A stretch of DNA of 64,000 nt from Clostridium sp. SM-530-WT-3G (GCF_012843905.1 NZ_JABAGC010000010.1:20965-84964), one strand, 5' to 3'; shown: positions 28,741 through 40,127, numbered from the stretch's first letter. Notes: generated from the sequence alone by a model not told the origin. Program-made: numbers and translations.

Positions 28741-29421
28741 GTGGAAGCGAGCCCAATTATATTTTCATATAATTTTGGAAGGTTTACATTTGATATAACT
28801 ACAAGTGTAATTGTCCAGTGGTTTGTAATACTAGTCTTGGGTATAGGGTCATATCTGTTAACAAGAAACTTGAAAATGAAGCCCGGTAAAGCTCAGGCTG
28901 CTTTAGAAAAGATTTATCAGACAATATATGATTTGGTAGAAAATGTTATGGGAAGCGCTTATGTATCTTTCATCCCTTATGTAGGTACACTAATGATTTA
29001 TCTGTTAATCTTAAATTTCTTTGGACTTATAGGAATTAAGCCACCAACTCAGGATTTAAGTGTAACAACAGCATTTGCAGTTATTAGTTTCTTAGTAGTA
29101 AATGGTTATGCTATTAAGAAAAATGGTATTGCCGAGTTTGGAAAGTCCTTTGTGCATCCGTTTGCTCCTATGTTACCAATTAACATTATGGAAAAAATAG
29201 TGCTTCCAGTATCGTTGGCTCTACGACTTTTTGGTAATATGTTAGCAGCTACTTATGTACTGGATCTATTATATACAGTATTACGTAAAATAAGTGTGTT
29301 CGCACAAATAGGTTTACCAGTATTTGCACATTTATATTTTGATATTTTTGATGGGACAATCCAAATGTTGGTATTCTCAATGTTAACTATGATCTATATA
29401 AAAGTGACAGCAGAGGAATAA
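28741..29421 (+). CDS. atpB: ATP synthase Fo subunit a
   Basis: Subunit a forms the proton half-channels beside the c-ring. The 226-residue protein has five or six membrane helices and the essential Arg in LALRLFGNMLAA near residue 161. An open frame begins at GTG 28732, one base after the AAGGA site, so GTG 28741, ten bases after it, is the likely start. Gene order atpI-B-E-F-H-A-G-D-C is the standard Firmicute order. Confidence 0.94.
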   Translation: MEASPIIFSYNFGRFTFDITTSVIVQWFVILVLGIGSYLLTRNLKMKPGKAQAALEKIYQTIYDLVENVMGSAYVSFIPYVGTLMIYLLILNFFGLIGIKPPTQDLSVTTAFAVISFLVVNGYAIKKNGIAEFGKSFVHPFAPMLPINIMEKIVLPVSLALRLFGNMLAATYVLDLLYTVLRKISVFAQIGLPVFAHLYFDIFDGTIQMLVFSMLTMIYIKVTAEE

Positions 29422-29456
29422 AAAATTAAAATTAATTATTTTGAGGAGGAATTAGA

Positions 29457-29672
29457 ATGAATTTATCAATTTTAGCAGCAGGTATAGCTGTATTATCAGG
29501 TATTGGAGCAGGAATAGGTATTGGTATAGCTACAGGAAAGGCTGCAGAAGCAGTAGGAAGACAACCAGAAGCATCAGGTAAAATTATGACTATGTTTATA
29601 TTAGGTGCTGGACTTGCAGAAGCTACAGCAATATACGGACTAATTATTTCATTTATAGCAATGGCTAAATAA
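29457..29672 (+). CDS. atpE: ATP synthase Fo subunit c
   Basis: The 71-residue protein is a two-helix hairpin with the RQPEA polar loop at 35-39 and the ion-carrying Glu55 in GLAEATA. The Na-binding signature of Ilyobacter-type rings (Gln in helix 1, Ser after the Glu) is absent: the Gln position is Ile22 and the Ser position Ala56. This predicts a proton-driven ring. A strong GAGGAGG site precedes the ATG, fitting the many copies needed. Confidence 0.96.
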   Translation: MNLSILAAGIAVLSGIGAGIGIGIATGKAAEAVGRQPEASGKIMTMFILGAGLAEATAIYGLIISFIAMAK

Positions 29673-29724
29673 TCAATTTTATGAGTTAATTATATTGACT
29701 CCGAAGGGAGGATATACGTAAAAA

Positions 29725-30204
29725 ATGGAAATGAATTTTTCAACGGTAATAATGACTTGGGTTAACTTTATAATAATTGTATTAGTTTTAAAACACTTTT
29801 TTTGGGATAAGATTAAAGGAATAATACAAGAAAGACAAGATTCTATAGACGAAAAGTTAACTAAAGCAGATGAGGATTCTGAAAAAGCAAGAATGTATTT
29901 ATTACAAAATGAAAGAATCTTAAATACAGCTAGAGAAGAAGGTAAAAAGATTACTGAAGAACAAAAACAAAAAGGTGATAAGATTTACGAGGAAATTGTT
30001 CAAAATGCCAAAGATGAATCAGCATCAATAATAAAGAGAGCTAATCTAGAAATCGAAAGAGAAAAAGAAAAAGCTGAATATGAAGTTAAGAAGCAAGCAG
30101 TTGAACTTGCAGTTGAACTTTCAATGAAAGCTTTAGATAACCAAATTGATGAAGAGACTCATAGAAAACTTATCGGCGATTTTATTGCTAAGGTAGGTAT
30201 ATAA
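29725..30204 (+). CDS. atpF: ATP synthase Fo subunit b
   Basis: The 159-residue protein has one N-terminal membrane helix (about 8-26, ending in [13 protein letters not shown]) and a long charged coiled coil that forms the peripheral stalk. It begins with [12 protein letters not shown]. The stop is followed after one base by atpH. Confidence 0.95.
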   Translation: MEMNFSTVIMTWVNFIIIVLVLKHFFWDKIKGIIQERQDSIDEKLTKADEDSEKARMYLLQNERILNTAREEGKKITEEQKQKGDKIYEEIVQNAKDESASIIKRANLEIEREKEKAEYEVKKQAVELAVELSMKALDNQIDEETHRKLIGDFIAKVGI

Positions 30205-30205
30205 T

Positions 30206-30745
30206 ATGTATGAATATTTAGATAGACGTTATGCGTTAGCTCTTTATGAAGTTGCAGAAGAAAAAGGAAAAGTTGATGAGTATTTAAAAGACTTAAGAGA
30301 AATCTGTGACATTATAGATAATAACAAAGATTTCTATGAAGTAATAAAACATCCTCAAATTAATACAAGAAAGAAAAAAGAACTATTTATTAATGTTTTT
30401 AAAGGAAAAATTGATGAACAATTACTTTCATTTCTTCTTATATTAATTGAAAAAGACAGAATACTTTTTCTTAGAGAAAAACTTAACGAGATGGAGAAAA
30501 TCAATCTCGAAAGAAAAAATACTGTATTAGGAACTATTAAAACAGCAGTTCCTCTTTTAGATAATGAATTAAAGCAATTAAAAGATATTTTTGAAAAGAA
30601 GTATAATAAACATATTATTTTTACTACTATAGTAGATAAAGGTGTTTTAGGCGGAGTTTATGTTAGAATTGGAAATGATGTTATAGATGATACTGTACTT
30701 TCAAAGATAAATGAAATGAAACATTTAATGCTTAAAGAGAAATAG
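30206..30745 (+). CDS. atpH: ATP synthase F1 subunit delta
   Basis: Subunit delta links the peripheral stalk to the F1 head. The 179-residue protein opens with [19 protein letters not shown] and has the C-terminal family pattern [20 protein letters not shown]. It starts one base after atpF and ends ten bases before atpA, so translation is probably coupled. Confidence 0.95.
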   Translation: MYEYLDRRYALALYEVAEEKGKVDEYLKDLREICDIIDNNKDFYEVIKHPQINTRKKKELFINVFKGKIDEQLLSFLLILIEKDRILFLREKLNEMEKINLERKNTVLGTIKTAVPLLDNELKQLKDIFEKKYNKHIIFTTIVDKGVLGGVYVRIGNDVIDDTVLSKINEMKHLMLKEK

Positions 30746-30755
30746 AGGTGAATCC

Positions 30756-32270
30756 ATGAATATTAAACCAGAAGAAATAACTTCTATTATAAAGAAAGAA
30801 ATAGAAAAATACGAAAAACAGATTAAAACAGTAGATTCTGGGACTATAATCCAAGTTGGTGATGGAGTTGCAAGAGTTTATGGATTAGATGATTGTATGG
30901 AAGGTGAATTATTAGAATTCCCTAACGATGTTTATGCCATGGCAATGAATTTAGAACAAGACAATGTTGGATGCGTTCTTTTAGGATCAGAAGAAGGAAT
31001 AAAAGAAGGAGACATTGTTAAGGGAACAGGAAAAATTGTTGAAGTTCCAGTAGGGGAAGCGTTATTAGGAAGAGTAGTTAATGCATTAGGTGAACCTATT
31101 GATGGTAAAGGACCTATATTAACTAAAGAAAGCAGACCTATCGAAGTTCCTGCTCCAAGTATAATTGACAGAAGTTCAGTTAATGAGCCATTACAAACTG
31201 GTATTAAAGCTATTGACTCTATGATTCCAATAGGAAGAGGTCAAAGAGAACTTATTATAGGAGACCGTCAAACAGGTAAAACTGCTTTAGCTATAGATAC
31301 TATACTTAATCAAAAAGGGAAAGATGTTATTTGTATATATGTTGCTATAGGTCAAAAACAATCTACAGTAGCTCATATAGTTAATACTTTAACAGAAATG
31401 GAAGCAATGGACTATAGTATAGTTGTAAGTTCTACAGCAGCACAATCTGCACCTTTACAATATTTAGCGCCTTATGCTGGATGTAGTATTGGTGAATATT
31501 TCATGCATCAAGGAAAAGATGTATTAATTATATATGATGACCTTTCTAAGCATGCAGTAGCTTATAGAGCGATGTCATTATTACTTAAGAGACCACCAGG
31601 AAGAGAAGCTTATCCAGGGGATGTATTCTACATACATTCAAGATTACTAGAAAGAGCTGCTAAATTATCTCCTGAATTAGGTGGAGGATCGTTAACAGCA
31701 CTTCCTATAATTGAAACACAAGCTGGAGATGTTACTGCGTACATACCAACAAACGTAATATCTATTACAGATGGACAAATATTCTTAGAAGCAGATTTAT
31801 TCAATTCAGGACAAAGACCTGCTATAAATCCAGGAATATCAGTATCAAGAGTTGGTGGTAGTGCACAAATAAAAGCTATGAAGCAAGTAAGTGGTACGTT
31901 AAGACTTGAACTTGCTCAATATAGAGAACTTGAATCTTTTGCTCAGTTCGGATCAGACTTAGATAATGATTCAGCTAGAAGACTTGAAAAAGGTAAGAGA
32001 TTAATGGAAATCTTAAAGCAGGATCAATATAAACCACTAGATGTTGAAAAACAAGTTGAAATTTTATATTTAACAGTTAATGACTTCTTATCAGACATCA
32101 AAGTTAGTGATATAAGAAAATTTGAAAGTGAATTCTATGAATTCATGGACACTCACTATAGAGAAGTGGGTAAAGCAATTCTTGAAGAAAAAACTTTAAC
32201 AGATCAAATTAAAGCAAAGCTTGAAGAAGCAATTGTTGAATTTAAAAAGATATTTTTACAAGAAGTATAG
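30756..32270 (+). CDS. atpA: ATP synthase F1 subunit alpha
   Basis: Alpha is the non-catalytic nucleotide-binding subunit. The 504-residue protein contains the P-loop GDRQTGKTA near 170-178 and the family signature [14 protein letters not shown] near 362-375. Length is standard. An unusual 210-base gap with two hairpins separates it from atpG. Confidence 0.97.
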   Translation: MNIKPEEITSIIKKEIEKYEKQIKTVDSGTIIQVGDGVARVYGLDDCMEGELLEFPNDVYAMAMNLEQDNVGCVLLGSEEGIKEGDIVKGTGKIVEVPVGEALLGRVVNALGEPIDGKGPILTKESRPIEVPAPSIIDRSSVNEPLQTGIKAIDSMIPIGRGQRELIIGDRQTGKTALAIDTILNQKGKDVICIYVAIGQKQSTVAHIVNTLTEMEAMDYSIVVSSTAAQSAPLQYLAPYAGCSIGEYFMHQGKDVLIIYDDLSKHAVAYRAMSLLLKRPPGREAYPGDVFYIHSRLLERAAKLSPELGGGSLTALPIIETQAGDVTAYIPTNVISITDGQIFLEADLFNSGQRPAINPGISVSRVGGSAQIKAMKQVSGTLRLELAQYRELESFAQFGSDLDNDSARRLEKGKRLMEILKQDQYKPLDVEKQVEILYLTVNDFLSDIKVSDIRKFESEFYEFMDTHYREVGKAILEEKTLTDQIKAKLEEAIVEFKKIFLQEV

Positions 32271-32310
32271 CTTATATTGATTAGCAAATATTATATAAGC
32301 ACTAATATAT

Positions 32311-32334
32311 GTAGAAATCCAAATGGATTTCTAC
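32311..32334 (+). repeat. Hairpin 1 in the atpA-atpG gap
   Basis: GTAGAAATCC and GGATTTCTAC form a perfect 10-bp stem with a 4-nt loop (AAAT). No T tract follows, so it is not a standard terminator. Confidence 0.75.
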
Positions 32335-32402
32335 ATTAATATTGAAAAGTGGATTCGAAATTAAATAAACGTTATTTAATGATGTATCTAAAGTAATTTA
32401 TA

Positions 32403-32425
32403 TAAAATCCCAAGATGGGATTTTA
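32403..32425 (+). repeat. Hairpin 2 in the atpA-atpG gap
   Basis: TAAAATCCCA and TGGGATTTTA form a perfect 10-bp stem with a 3-nt loop, followed only by TATTTAAG. It resembles a weak terminator or an RNA processing or stability element. Confidence 0.7.
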
Positions 32426-32480
32426 TATTTAAGTTATGTTTATATATTAGTTGTTAATTATAATGTAGGAGGTGGAAATC

Positions 32481-33329
32481 ATGGGCGCAGCTGGACTTAT
32501 TGATATAAAAAGAAGAATTAAGTCAGTAGAAAGCACAAGAAAAATTACAAATGCCATGGGACTTGTTGCCACTTCTAAGTTAAGAAAATGTAGGAAAGAG
32601 TTAGAAGTAAATAAGAAGTTTGTTGCTTCTTTAAACTCTGTTATAAAAAGCCTTGGAAATTCACTTTTTGGTGAAAGTAATATTTATTTTTCAGGAAATA
32701 AAGGTCAAGGAAAATTATATATAGTTATCACATCAGAAACAGGTTTATGTGGAGGATTTAATGGTAACGTAGTATCTTACTTAGAACAAGTAATTGAAAC
32801 TGATAGAAACAATAGCAAAATAATTATTGTTGGAAAAAGGGGAATAAGCTACATAAGAAAAACTGGACTTGATACAGTTGCTGAATATGTTGATATTTCA
32901 GATATACCAACAATAAAAGATGCAAATATTATTTTTGAAAAAGCTTTAAGTATGTATAAAAGCAGAGAAGTAGCAGAAGTAAATGTTGTATATTATGACT
33001 TTGTTTCGCCAGTTAAGCAAGAACCAAAATGTGTTAAGATTTTACCAATTGAAGAACGTAAAGAAGAATCAGAAATGTGTGTTGTAGAACCAAACGTTAC
33101 TACAGTACTAAATGATGCTGTAAATATTTATTTAAAAGGTAAAATTAGAAATATTCTATTAAGCTCAAAGTGCAGTGAGCAAAGTTTAAGAATGACTGCA
33201 ATGGATGGAGCTACAGAAAATGCTAATGACTTATTAGATAGCTTAAATCTTAAATTTAATAGAATAAGACAGACTATGATAACACAAGAAATTAGTGAAA
33301 TTGTTGGAGGAGCAGAAGCTCAGAAATAG
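32481..33329 (+). CDS. atpG: ATP synthase F1 subunit gamma
   Basis: Gamma is the central rotor shaft. The 282-residue protein starts [19 protein letters not shown] and ends with the family signature near [14 protein letters not shown]. The open frame includes GTG 32472, but this lies in the GGAGGTGG ribosome site, so ATG 32481 is the start. The long gap upstream is discussed separately. Confidence 0.96.
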   Translation: MGAAGLIDIKRRIKSVESTRKITNAMGLVATSKLRKCRKELEVNKKFVASLNSVIKSLGNSLFGESNIYFSGNKGQGKLYIVITSETGLCGGFNGNVVSYLEQVIETDRNNSKIIIVGKRGISYIRKTGLDTVAEYVDISDIPTIKDANIIFEKALSMYKSREVAEVNVVYYDFVSPVKQEPKCVKILPIEERKEESEMCVVEPNVTTVLNDAVNIYLKGKIRNILLSSKCSEQSLRMTAMDGATENANDLLDSLNLKFNRIRQTMITQEISEIVGGAEAQK

Positions 33330-33333
33330 TTAA

Positions 33334-34737
<1,404 letters not shown>

Positions 34738-34751
34738 GGGGATGTTAGATA

Positions 34752-35150
34752 ATGGCTAATACTTTTGCACTAAGAATTGTAACACCAAGTCATGATGTTT
34801 ATAATGGAGAAGTTGAAAAGATACTTTTAAAAAATGCAGATGGACAGTTTGAGATATTAGCACATCACGAAAGAATGATTACAAGTACTGTGCCTTATGT
34901 ATCAACGTTTGTTGATTCAGATGGCAACAAGAAAGAAATATTTATTTCAACATCTGTTGTAAAAGTGAGTCCTGATGAAGTTGTAATATGCAGTGATGCT
35001 GCAGAATTTGCAGAAGATATAGACTTTAAAAGAGCTGAAGCTGCAAAAGAGAGAGCAGAAGAAAAAATGAAAGCTCAAGATAAATATGATAGAGATTTAG
35101 TTAAACTATCTTACCTTAGAGCTGTTGAAAGATTAAAATTAAAAAAATAG
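34752..35150 (+). CDS. atpC: ATP synthase F1 subunit epsilon
   Basis: Epsilon couples rotation and inhibits the idle enzyme. The 132-residue protein has the N-terminal beta domain (about 3-85) and a C-terminal two-helix part rich in Ala, Glu and Lys (about 90-132). It closes the operon and is followed by a strong terminator. Confidence 0.95.
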   Translation: MANTFALRIVTPSHDVYNGEVEKILLKNADGQFEILAHHERMITSTVPYVSTFVDSDGNKKEIFISTSVVKVSPDEVVICSDAAEFAEDIDFKRAEAAKERAEEKMKAQDKYDRDLVKLSYLRAVERLKLKK

Positions 35151-35165
35151 ATTATACAGGTTTTT

Positions 35166-35209
35166 AATAAGATGTAATTTCATATAATGAAATTACATCT
35201 TATTTTTTT
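35166..35209 (+). terminator. Terminator of the atp operon
   Basis: Arms 35166-35182 and 35188-35204 form a perfect 17-bp stem (core GATGTAATTTCA) followed by T residues. Confidence 0.92.
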
Positions 35210-35566
35210 ATATTTAAATCTAATAAAATACGTATATAAAATAATATGCTTTATGCATAGTTTATTAATAATCACAAAATAATAAATAATTTATATATTA
35301 TAAATATAAATTATTTATTTATTAGAATAAAAAAATAGATTATGCCAATAATTTAAGAAAGATAAATGATTCTGTTAAGTTATTTGATTTAAAACTAATT
35401 TATATAGCTACTCACAATGATAGTAAGTATATTTTTATATGCTTTTATTATCTGATTTATAAAGGAATGGTTAGTTTTTGGACAATTCTATTATATTTTC
35501 TACAGTAGCGAAAAGTATATTATTCATATGACTTAACAGATCGGGTGATATTAAAGGGGGAGCACT
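35210..35566. other. Region without a gene before ywmB
   Basis: Very AT-rich. It contains a perfect 16-bp all-AT inverted repeat (35281-35296 with 35304-35319). I see no open frame or clear RNA gene. Confidence 0.6.
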
Positions 35567-36214
35567 ATGAAGATAAGAATAATTATAGTGATTTTAATAT
35601 TAATATCTTTTTTGAATATTGGAGCATTTTCAGGAAATTTTGTGAATGAATATTCTTTTGATGAATTAGAAACTGAATGTTTGAGTAAGAGTGAATTTGT
35701 AGAAAATGGTGTTAAAATTCAATATAAAACAAAAACAGATAAAGATACAGAGAAAAATAAGATTATTAATTACTTCAAAACAATTAAATTAAATCAAAAC
35801 AATATAAATGCACTAAATTTTGTTAACAACACATTAAATGTAGAAACTAACATATGGGATGATGATTTATACACTTATGTTAATGTTACCTTATTAAATA
35901 CAGATGTATTTTATAAGACTCTGGAGCTACAAAATATTGTTGGAGAATTGATAGATGAAAATTCAGAAGAAGTACAGTGTTTTTGTTATTATAAGGGAAG
36001 AATAAATTATACCAATAACCTTAGTAATACAGAAATATTAGAAGAGATAATGAGTGAATCAATATTAAATAAAGCAGATATATTGGAAGTTAATAACGGA
36101 TATACAGGCAATATTATTCTAAAAAGCAGTGAGAAAATTAATTTTGCTGTAAGTAGATATAATACAGGAACATATTTTATAATAGGAACTCCCATAATAT
36201 TTGCAGCTTATTAA
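35567..36214 (+). CDS. ywmB: YwmB-family secreted protein
   Basis: The 215-residue protein begins with a signal-like segment (about 3-22) and matches the YwmB family (DUF1779, so-called TATA-box-binding-like fold). Function is unknown. Position supports the call: in Bacillus ywmB stands directly before murAA and spoIID, the same as here. Sequence conservation is weak apart from the YWMB-like spacing and the short C-terminal FIIGTPIIFAAY. The ATG follows GGGGGAG. Confidence 0.78.
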   Translation: MKIRIIIVILILISFLNIGAFSGNFVNEYSFDELETECLSKSEFVENGVKIQYKTKTDKDTEKNKIINYFKTIKLNQNNINALNFVNNTLNVETNIWDDDLYTYVNVTLLNTDVFYKTLELQNIVGELIDENSEEVQCFCYYKGRINYTNNLSNTEILEEIMSESILNKADILEVNNGYTGNIILKSSEKINFAVSRYNTGTYFIIGTPIIFAAY

Positions 36215-36235
36215 CAATTCAATTTGGAGGATAAT

Positions 36236-37498
36236 ATGGAGAAAATAGTAGTCAAGGGTATTAATGAACTTAAGGGTGAAGTTAATATAAGTTCAGCAAA
36301 AAATTCAATCTTACCTATTATTGCAGCAACTATACTGTGTCCAGAACGTATAGTTATTGATAACACACCTTTACTAGAGGATGTTGAAGTTATTTGTAAA
36401 TTATTAAGTGAATTAGATTGTGACGTAAATATTTTGGGTATTACTAATAAATTAATAATAAATACAAAAAATATAAGTGGAATAGATGTAAATGAAGAAT
36501 TAATTAGAAAGATGAGAGCATCCTTTTTAATTATGGGCCCTATGCTTTCAAGATTTGGATACTGTAAATTGTCAATGCCAGGTGGATGTAATATTGGAAG
36601 TAGACCTATAGACTTACACTTAAAGGGCTTTAAGCTATTAGGTGCAGATATAATAATGGGGCATGGCTATGTAGAAGTTAGAGCAAAAAAATTAAAAGGA
36701 AATAGAATATATTTAGACTTTCCGTCTGTTGGAGCTACAGAAAATATTATGATGGCAGCTGTTTTAGCAGAAGGAACAACAATTATTGAAAATGCAGCAG
36801 AAGAACCTGAAATCTGGGACTTAGCTCAATTTTTGAATAAAATGGGGGCAGATATAGAAGGCGCAGGTTTAGGGAAAATTGAAATACATGGAGTTAAGAC
36901 GTTAAAAGGAGTCGAGTATTGCCCTATATATGATAGGATAGAGGCTGGAACATTTATGATTGCAGCGGCGATAACAAATAGCAAGATAAAAATAAATGGA
37001 GTAAATGAGGAACACTTGCGTCCTGTAATAGAAAAGCTTAAGGAAGGTGGGGTTGTTTTTAGTAATTATAAAAATAACTCAATTGAAGTAGATGGAACTC
37101 ATGAAAAATATCCTTTGGATATAAAGACACTTCCATATCCGGGATTTCCAACAGATATGCAGGCGCAAATGATGAGTTTATTATCAGTTGTAAATGGGGT
37201 AAGTGTTATTACAGAGACTGTTTTTGAAAATAGATTTATGCATGTATCAGAGCTTCAAAGAATGGGAGCAAATATAAAAATTGATGGAAGAACTGCAATA
37301 GTTGAAGGAGTAAATAAGTTGACAGGATGTGCAGTTAAAGCAACAGATTTAAGAGCTGGAGCTGCTATGATTTTAAGTGGATTGGTAGCTGATGGAATTA
37401 CAGAAATAAGTGACATATATCATATTGATAGAGGATATGTAAATATTGAAGAAAAGTTTAGGAAATTAGGTGCAGACATATATAGAGTAAATTATTAA
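36236..37498 (+). CDS. murA: UDP-N-acetylglucosamine 1-carboxyvinyltransferase
   Basis: MurA performs the first committed step of peptidoglycan synthesis, moving enolpyruvate from PEP to UDP-GlcNAc. The 420-residue protein has the active Cys118 in MPGGCNIGSRPIDLH, the fosfomycin-target cysteine, so sensitivity is expected. Frame is open from TTG 36224 but GGAGG at 36226-36230 fixes the start at ATG 36236. The gene is followed by a strong terminator, which separates it from spoIID. Confidence 0.96.
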   Translation: MEKIVVKGINELKGEVNISSAKNSILPIIAATILCPERIVIDNTPLLEDVEVICKLLSELDCDVNILGITNKLIINTKNISGIDVNEELIRKMRASFLIMGPMLSRFGYCKLSMPGGCNIGSRPIDLHLKGFKLLGADIIMGHGYVEVRAKKLKGNRIYLDFPSVGATENIMMAAVLAEGTTIIENAAEEPEIWDLAQFLNKMGADIEGAGLGKIEIHGVKTLKGVEYCPIYDRIEAGTFMIAAAITNSKIKINGVNEEHLRPVIEKLKEGGVVFSNYKNNSIEVDGTHEKYPLDIKTLPYPGFPTDMQAQMMSLLSVVNGVSVITETVFENRFMHVSELQRMGANIKIDGRTAIVEGVNKLTGCAVKATDLRAGAAMILSGLVADGITEISDIYHIDRGYVNIEEKFRKLGADIYRVNY

Positions 37499-37503
37499 AT
37501 TAT

Positions 37504-37571
37504 ATGTTGATTGGTCTTTGTATAGTTTATTGAGAAATATATTATACAAAGGGTGATCAGCATTTTTTTTT
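37504..37571 (+). terminator. Terminator after murA
   Basis: A long stem joins 37504-37524 with 37543-37563 (ATGTTGAT with ATCAGCAT, CTTTGTATA with TATACAAAG; G-U pairs and one mismatch between), then eight or nine T residues. Confidence 0.88.
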
Positions 37572-37594
37572 GTTAATTAGTTAACATAACAATC

Positions 37595-37621
37595 ATAATA
37601 ATTTTTACCAAAACATATATT
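37595..37621 (+). promoter_or_regulatory. Candidate sigma-E promoter of spoIID
   Basis: ATA (37595-37597) and CATATATT (37614-37621) are 16 bases apart and match the sigma-E pattern ATA-N16-CATANNNT. spoIID is a sigma-E gene in Bacillus and C. difficile. Confidence 0.55.
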
Positions 37622-37650
37622 TTAAAGTGCATATTTTGGGAGGAATGGTT

Positions 37651-38697
37651 ATGAAGAAAATAAAGCTTAAAATTAATGCGGATATATTAAATATTGTAGT
37701 AGTGACCGTAGTAATAGTTTTAATATTATGTATTTTACCAATATTATTTCTTGATAATAGTAATAAAATAAATATATTTAATATTCAGTTAGATGATATT
37801 AAAAAGTCAGAAGATAAAAATATAGAGTTCCCTAGTGATGGAAAAGTGAAAGTTTATATTAAAGAAGAAAACAAAGTTATAGAGCTAGATTTAGAAGATT
37901 ATATTACTGGAGTTGTCGCAAGTGAAATGCCTGCTAATTTTAATGAAGAGGCTTTAAAGGCACAGGCTATTGCAGCAAGGACATATTATATGAATAAAAG
38001 AAAGAAACCTTGTAAGGATTCAGAAGCAAATGGAGCCGAAATTTGTGATACGACTAATTGCCAGGTATATATGAATAAAGAAAAAAGATTAAAATTATGG
38101 AGTAGTAGTAAAGGTGAAGAAAATTGGAGTAAGATAAAAAATGCAGTTGATTGTACAAGGGGACAGATAATGACTTATGATGGATATGTATTAGAGTATC
38201 CTCAATTTTTTTCTACTAGTTCAGGTAAAACAGAGGATGCAAAAGATGTTTTTTCAGTTGATGTTCCCTATTTGAAATCTGAAGAAAGCCAAGGAGAAGA
38301 AATTGCTCCTAAATATGAAAGTACATGTGAATTTTCTATTGATGATTTTGTGAAAAAAGTAAATTCTAGTTATATTGATGCGAATTTAACAAAGAGTAAT
38401 CTGCCAGCAATGGTATCGATAAAATCTTATACAGAAGGTGGGAGTGTAAAGGAAATACAGATTGGAGAAATATTAATTAAAGGTACTGATTTTAGAAAAA
38501 TATTTGGACTTAATTCAAGTAATTTTAATATTCAATTTACAAATAACCAAGTGATAATTAAGTGTAGGGGATATGGTCATGGAGTAGGAATGAGCCAATG
38601 GGGAGCCAATGTCATGGCTAAGAATGGTTTTTCTTATGAGCAAATATTAAAGCATTATTATAGGGGGATTGAGATTGAATCAATTAAGTATATTTAG
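37651..38697 (+). CDS. spoIID: Stage II sporulation protein D (engulfment lytic transglycosylase)
   Basis: SpoIID cleaves septal glycan strands during engulfment. The 348-residue protein has one N-terminal membrane helix (about 13-34) and the SpoIID domain with catalytic Glu92 in ASEMPANF, followed by AIAARTYY and a Cys pair region CDTTNCQVY. The C-terminus carries GYGHGVGMSQWGA, the second family signature. The open frame starts at 37627 but GGAGG and homology support ATG 37651. Its Bacillus partners SpoIIM and SpoIIP are not in this window. Confidence 0.95.
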   Translation: MKKIKLKINADILNIVVVTVVIVLILCILPILFLDNSNKINIFNIQLDDIKKSEDKNIEFPSDGKVKVYIKEENKVIELDLEDYITGVVASEMPANFNEEALKAQAIAARTYYMNKRKKPCKDSEANGAEICDTTNCQVYMNKEKRLKLWSSSKGEENWSKIKNAVDCTRGQIMTYDGYVLEYPQFFSTSSGKTEDAKDVFSVDVPYLKSEESQGEEIAPKYESTCEFSIDDFVKKVNSSYIDANLTKSNLPAMVSIKSYTEGGSVKEIQIGEILIKGTDFRKIFGLNSSNFNIQFTNNQVIIKCRGYGHGVGMSQWGANVMAKNGFSYEQILKHYYRGIEIESIKYI

Positions 38698-38732
38698 AAA
38701 TAAAATTTTTAAGTGAATTTTATAAAGATTTC

Positions 38733-38765
38733 AAAAAAGAGTAGATTTAGTCTGCTCTTTTTTTT
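38733..38765 (+). terminator. Terminator after spoIID
   Basis: A 13-bp stem (38733-38745 with 38751-38763, core GAGTAGA/TCTGCTC) is followed by further T residues. Confidence 0.88.
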
Positions 38766-38944
38766 GTATAAAAAATGAAAAATATTTAAATTTATGTTTA
38801 GAAAAAAATAAAGTGGACATAATTTATTGTAATGGTAATTAATAATTTAAATTATTAATATTTTTTGTGTTAAATGAAAAATAAACCATATTTTATGTAT
38901 TAAATTTTTAAAAAAGGAAATAATGAGGAGAGGAGGTGTTCTTA

Positions 38945-39685
38945 ATGGACAAAAATTTTAAAGATAAATTTAAAAATTTGTTGAGGAAGGAGGGGTTCTA
39001 TATAGCTCTATTCCTATGTCTTTGTGTGATTGTTGGTGTAGGAGCTTTTTCTTATAAACAATTCAATAAGCAGAATGAAATTAATGAAACAGAAGATGTA
39101 AATAAGGATGTTTCATATAATTCTAATAAAGATTCTGAATCTGTAACAAATGAAATGCAGAATGCTGAAAGAGTTGAAAACAATACTTCTAGCAAGAATA
39201 AAGAAAATAAATTAAAGAATAATAATTCGGAAAAATCTGCAGCAGTCGCTAATACAGCTACAGTTAAGTTTGTAAAACCATTAGATGGAGTAGAGAGCAG
39301 AACTTATACTTATCCTATACCAGTAAAGATGGGAGAAAATAGCTATAGAACAATAAAAGGAATTAATCTTAGTGCACCTATTAATACTGAAGTAAAAGCG
39401 GCAGCAGATGGAATCGTTGAATTAGTTGAAAATTCAGGAGTAGAGGAAGGTGTCATTGTTCAAATTAAACATGCAAATGGTATGAAAACAAGATATGGAA
39501 ATCTAAATCCAGAAGTATTAGTTAAACAAGGAGATAAGGTTACATCTAATCAAGTTATAGGAAAAGTTGGGGAAACTGCAAAAGTTTTTAGTAAAGATAT
39601 GTTTGGTGAATTTTTAAATTTACAGATAATAAATTCTAAGGGAGAACAAGTAAATCCAGAAAAATATTTAGATTTAAAAAAATAA
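38945..39685 (+). CDS. spoIIQ: SpoIIQ-like M23 protein lacking zinc ligands
   Basis: SpoIIQ sits in the forespore membrane and binds SpoIIIAH across the intermembrane space to build the feeding-tube channel. The 246-residue protein has a membrane helix (about 19-36), a disordered N- and S-rich linker (40-105) and a LytM/M23 domain (about 108-246). The M23 metal site is lost: in RTIKGIN the His is Ile137 and the Asp is Asn141, YxH is YGN (Asn186), and HxH is FLN (223-225). The start is ATG 38945 after AGGAGGTG; the earlier GTG 38936 is part of that site. Context (spoIID before, spoIIID after) is as in Bacillus. Confidence 0.9.
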   Translation: MDKNFKDKFKNLLRKEGFYIALFLCLCVIVGVGAFSYKQFNKQNEINETEDVNKDVSYNSNKDSESVTNEMQNAERVENNTSSKNKENKLKNNNSEKSAAVANTATVKFVKPLDGVESRTYTYPIPVKMGENSYRTIKGINLSAPINTEVKAAADGIVELVENSGVEEGVIVQIKHANGMKTRYGNLNPEVLVKQGDKVTSNQVIGKVGETAKVFSKDMFGEFLNLQIINSKGEQVNPEKYLDLKK

Positions 39686-39691
39686 TTGATT

Positions 39692-39759
39692 CATATATTT
39701 CATATTGATAATAATTTAAATTAATAATATATTAAGAGTAAATCGATATGAAATATATG
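39692..39759. repeat. Inverted repeat between spoIIQ and spoIIID
   Basis: Arms CATATATTTCATATTGAT (39692-39709) and 39742-39759 pair over 18 positions with one G-U, around a 32-nt AT-rich loop. Confidence 0.6.
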
Positions 39760-39872
39760 TACCATAATAATTTAAATAAACAATTTTATTGAAGTTAATA
39801 AAAAATTTCTTGTTGATTTATTTTAAAAAAAATATATATAAGTATTTATTGTATGCATAGGAGGTGTAAACT

Positions 39873-40127
39873 TTGAAAGATTATATTGAAGAAAGAGTAT
39901 TAGATGTTGCTAAATATATAATAGACTCAAAAGCAACAATAAGAAAAACTGCAAAGGTTTTTGGAGTTAGCAAAAGTACAATTCATAAGGATATGACTGA
40001 AAGACTTCCTAAAATAAATCCTGAAATTGCAGAAGAAACACATTCAATTTTAGAATTAAACAAGGCTGAACGCCATATAAGAGGTGGTAATGCTACTAAA
40101 ATGAAGTACAAGGCTATTGAATCTTAG
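39873..40127 (+). CDS. spoIIID: Sporulation transcription factor SpoIIID
   Basis: SpoIIID is a small mother-cell regulator that switches the sigma-E regulon and activates sigK. The 84-residue protein has the helix-turn-helix at about 23-43 (TIRKTAKVFGVSKSTIHKD) and the basic C-terminal helix RHIRGGNATKMKYK that also touches DNA. The start is TTG 39873 after AGGAGGTG. It lies directly upstream of mbl, as in Bacillus. Confidence 0.96.
   Translation: MKDYIEERVLDVAKYIIDSKATIRKTAKVFGVSKSTIHKDMTERLPKINPEIAEETHSILELNKAERHIRGGNATKMKYKAIES

Noticed and set aside
38820..38850. Sigma-F promoter before spoIIQ
   Set aside because: GGTAATTAAT misses one fixed position of GGNNANANT and has no good -35 partner.
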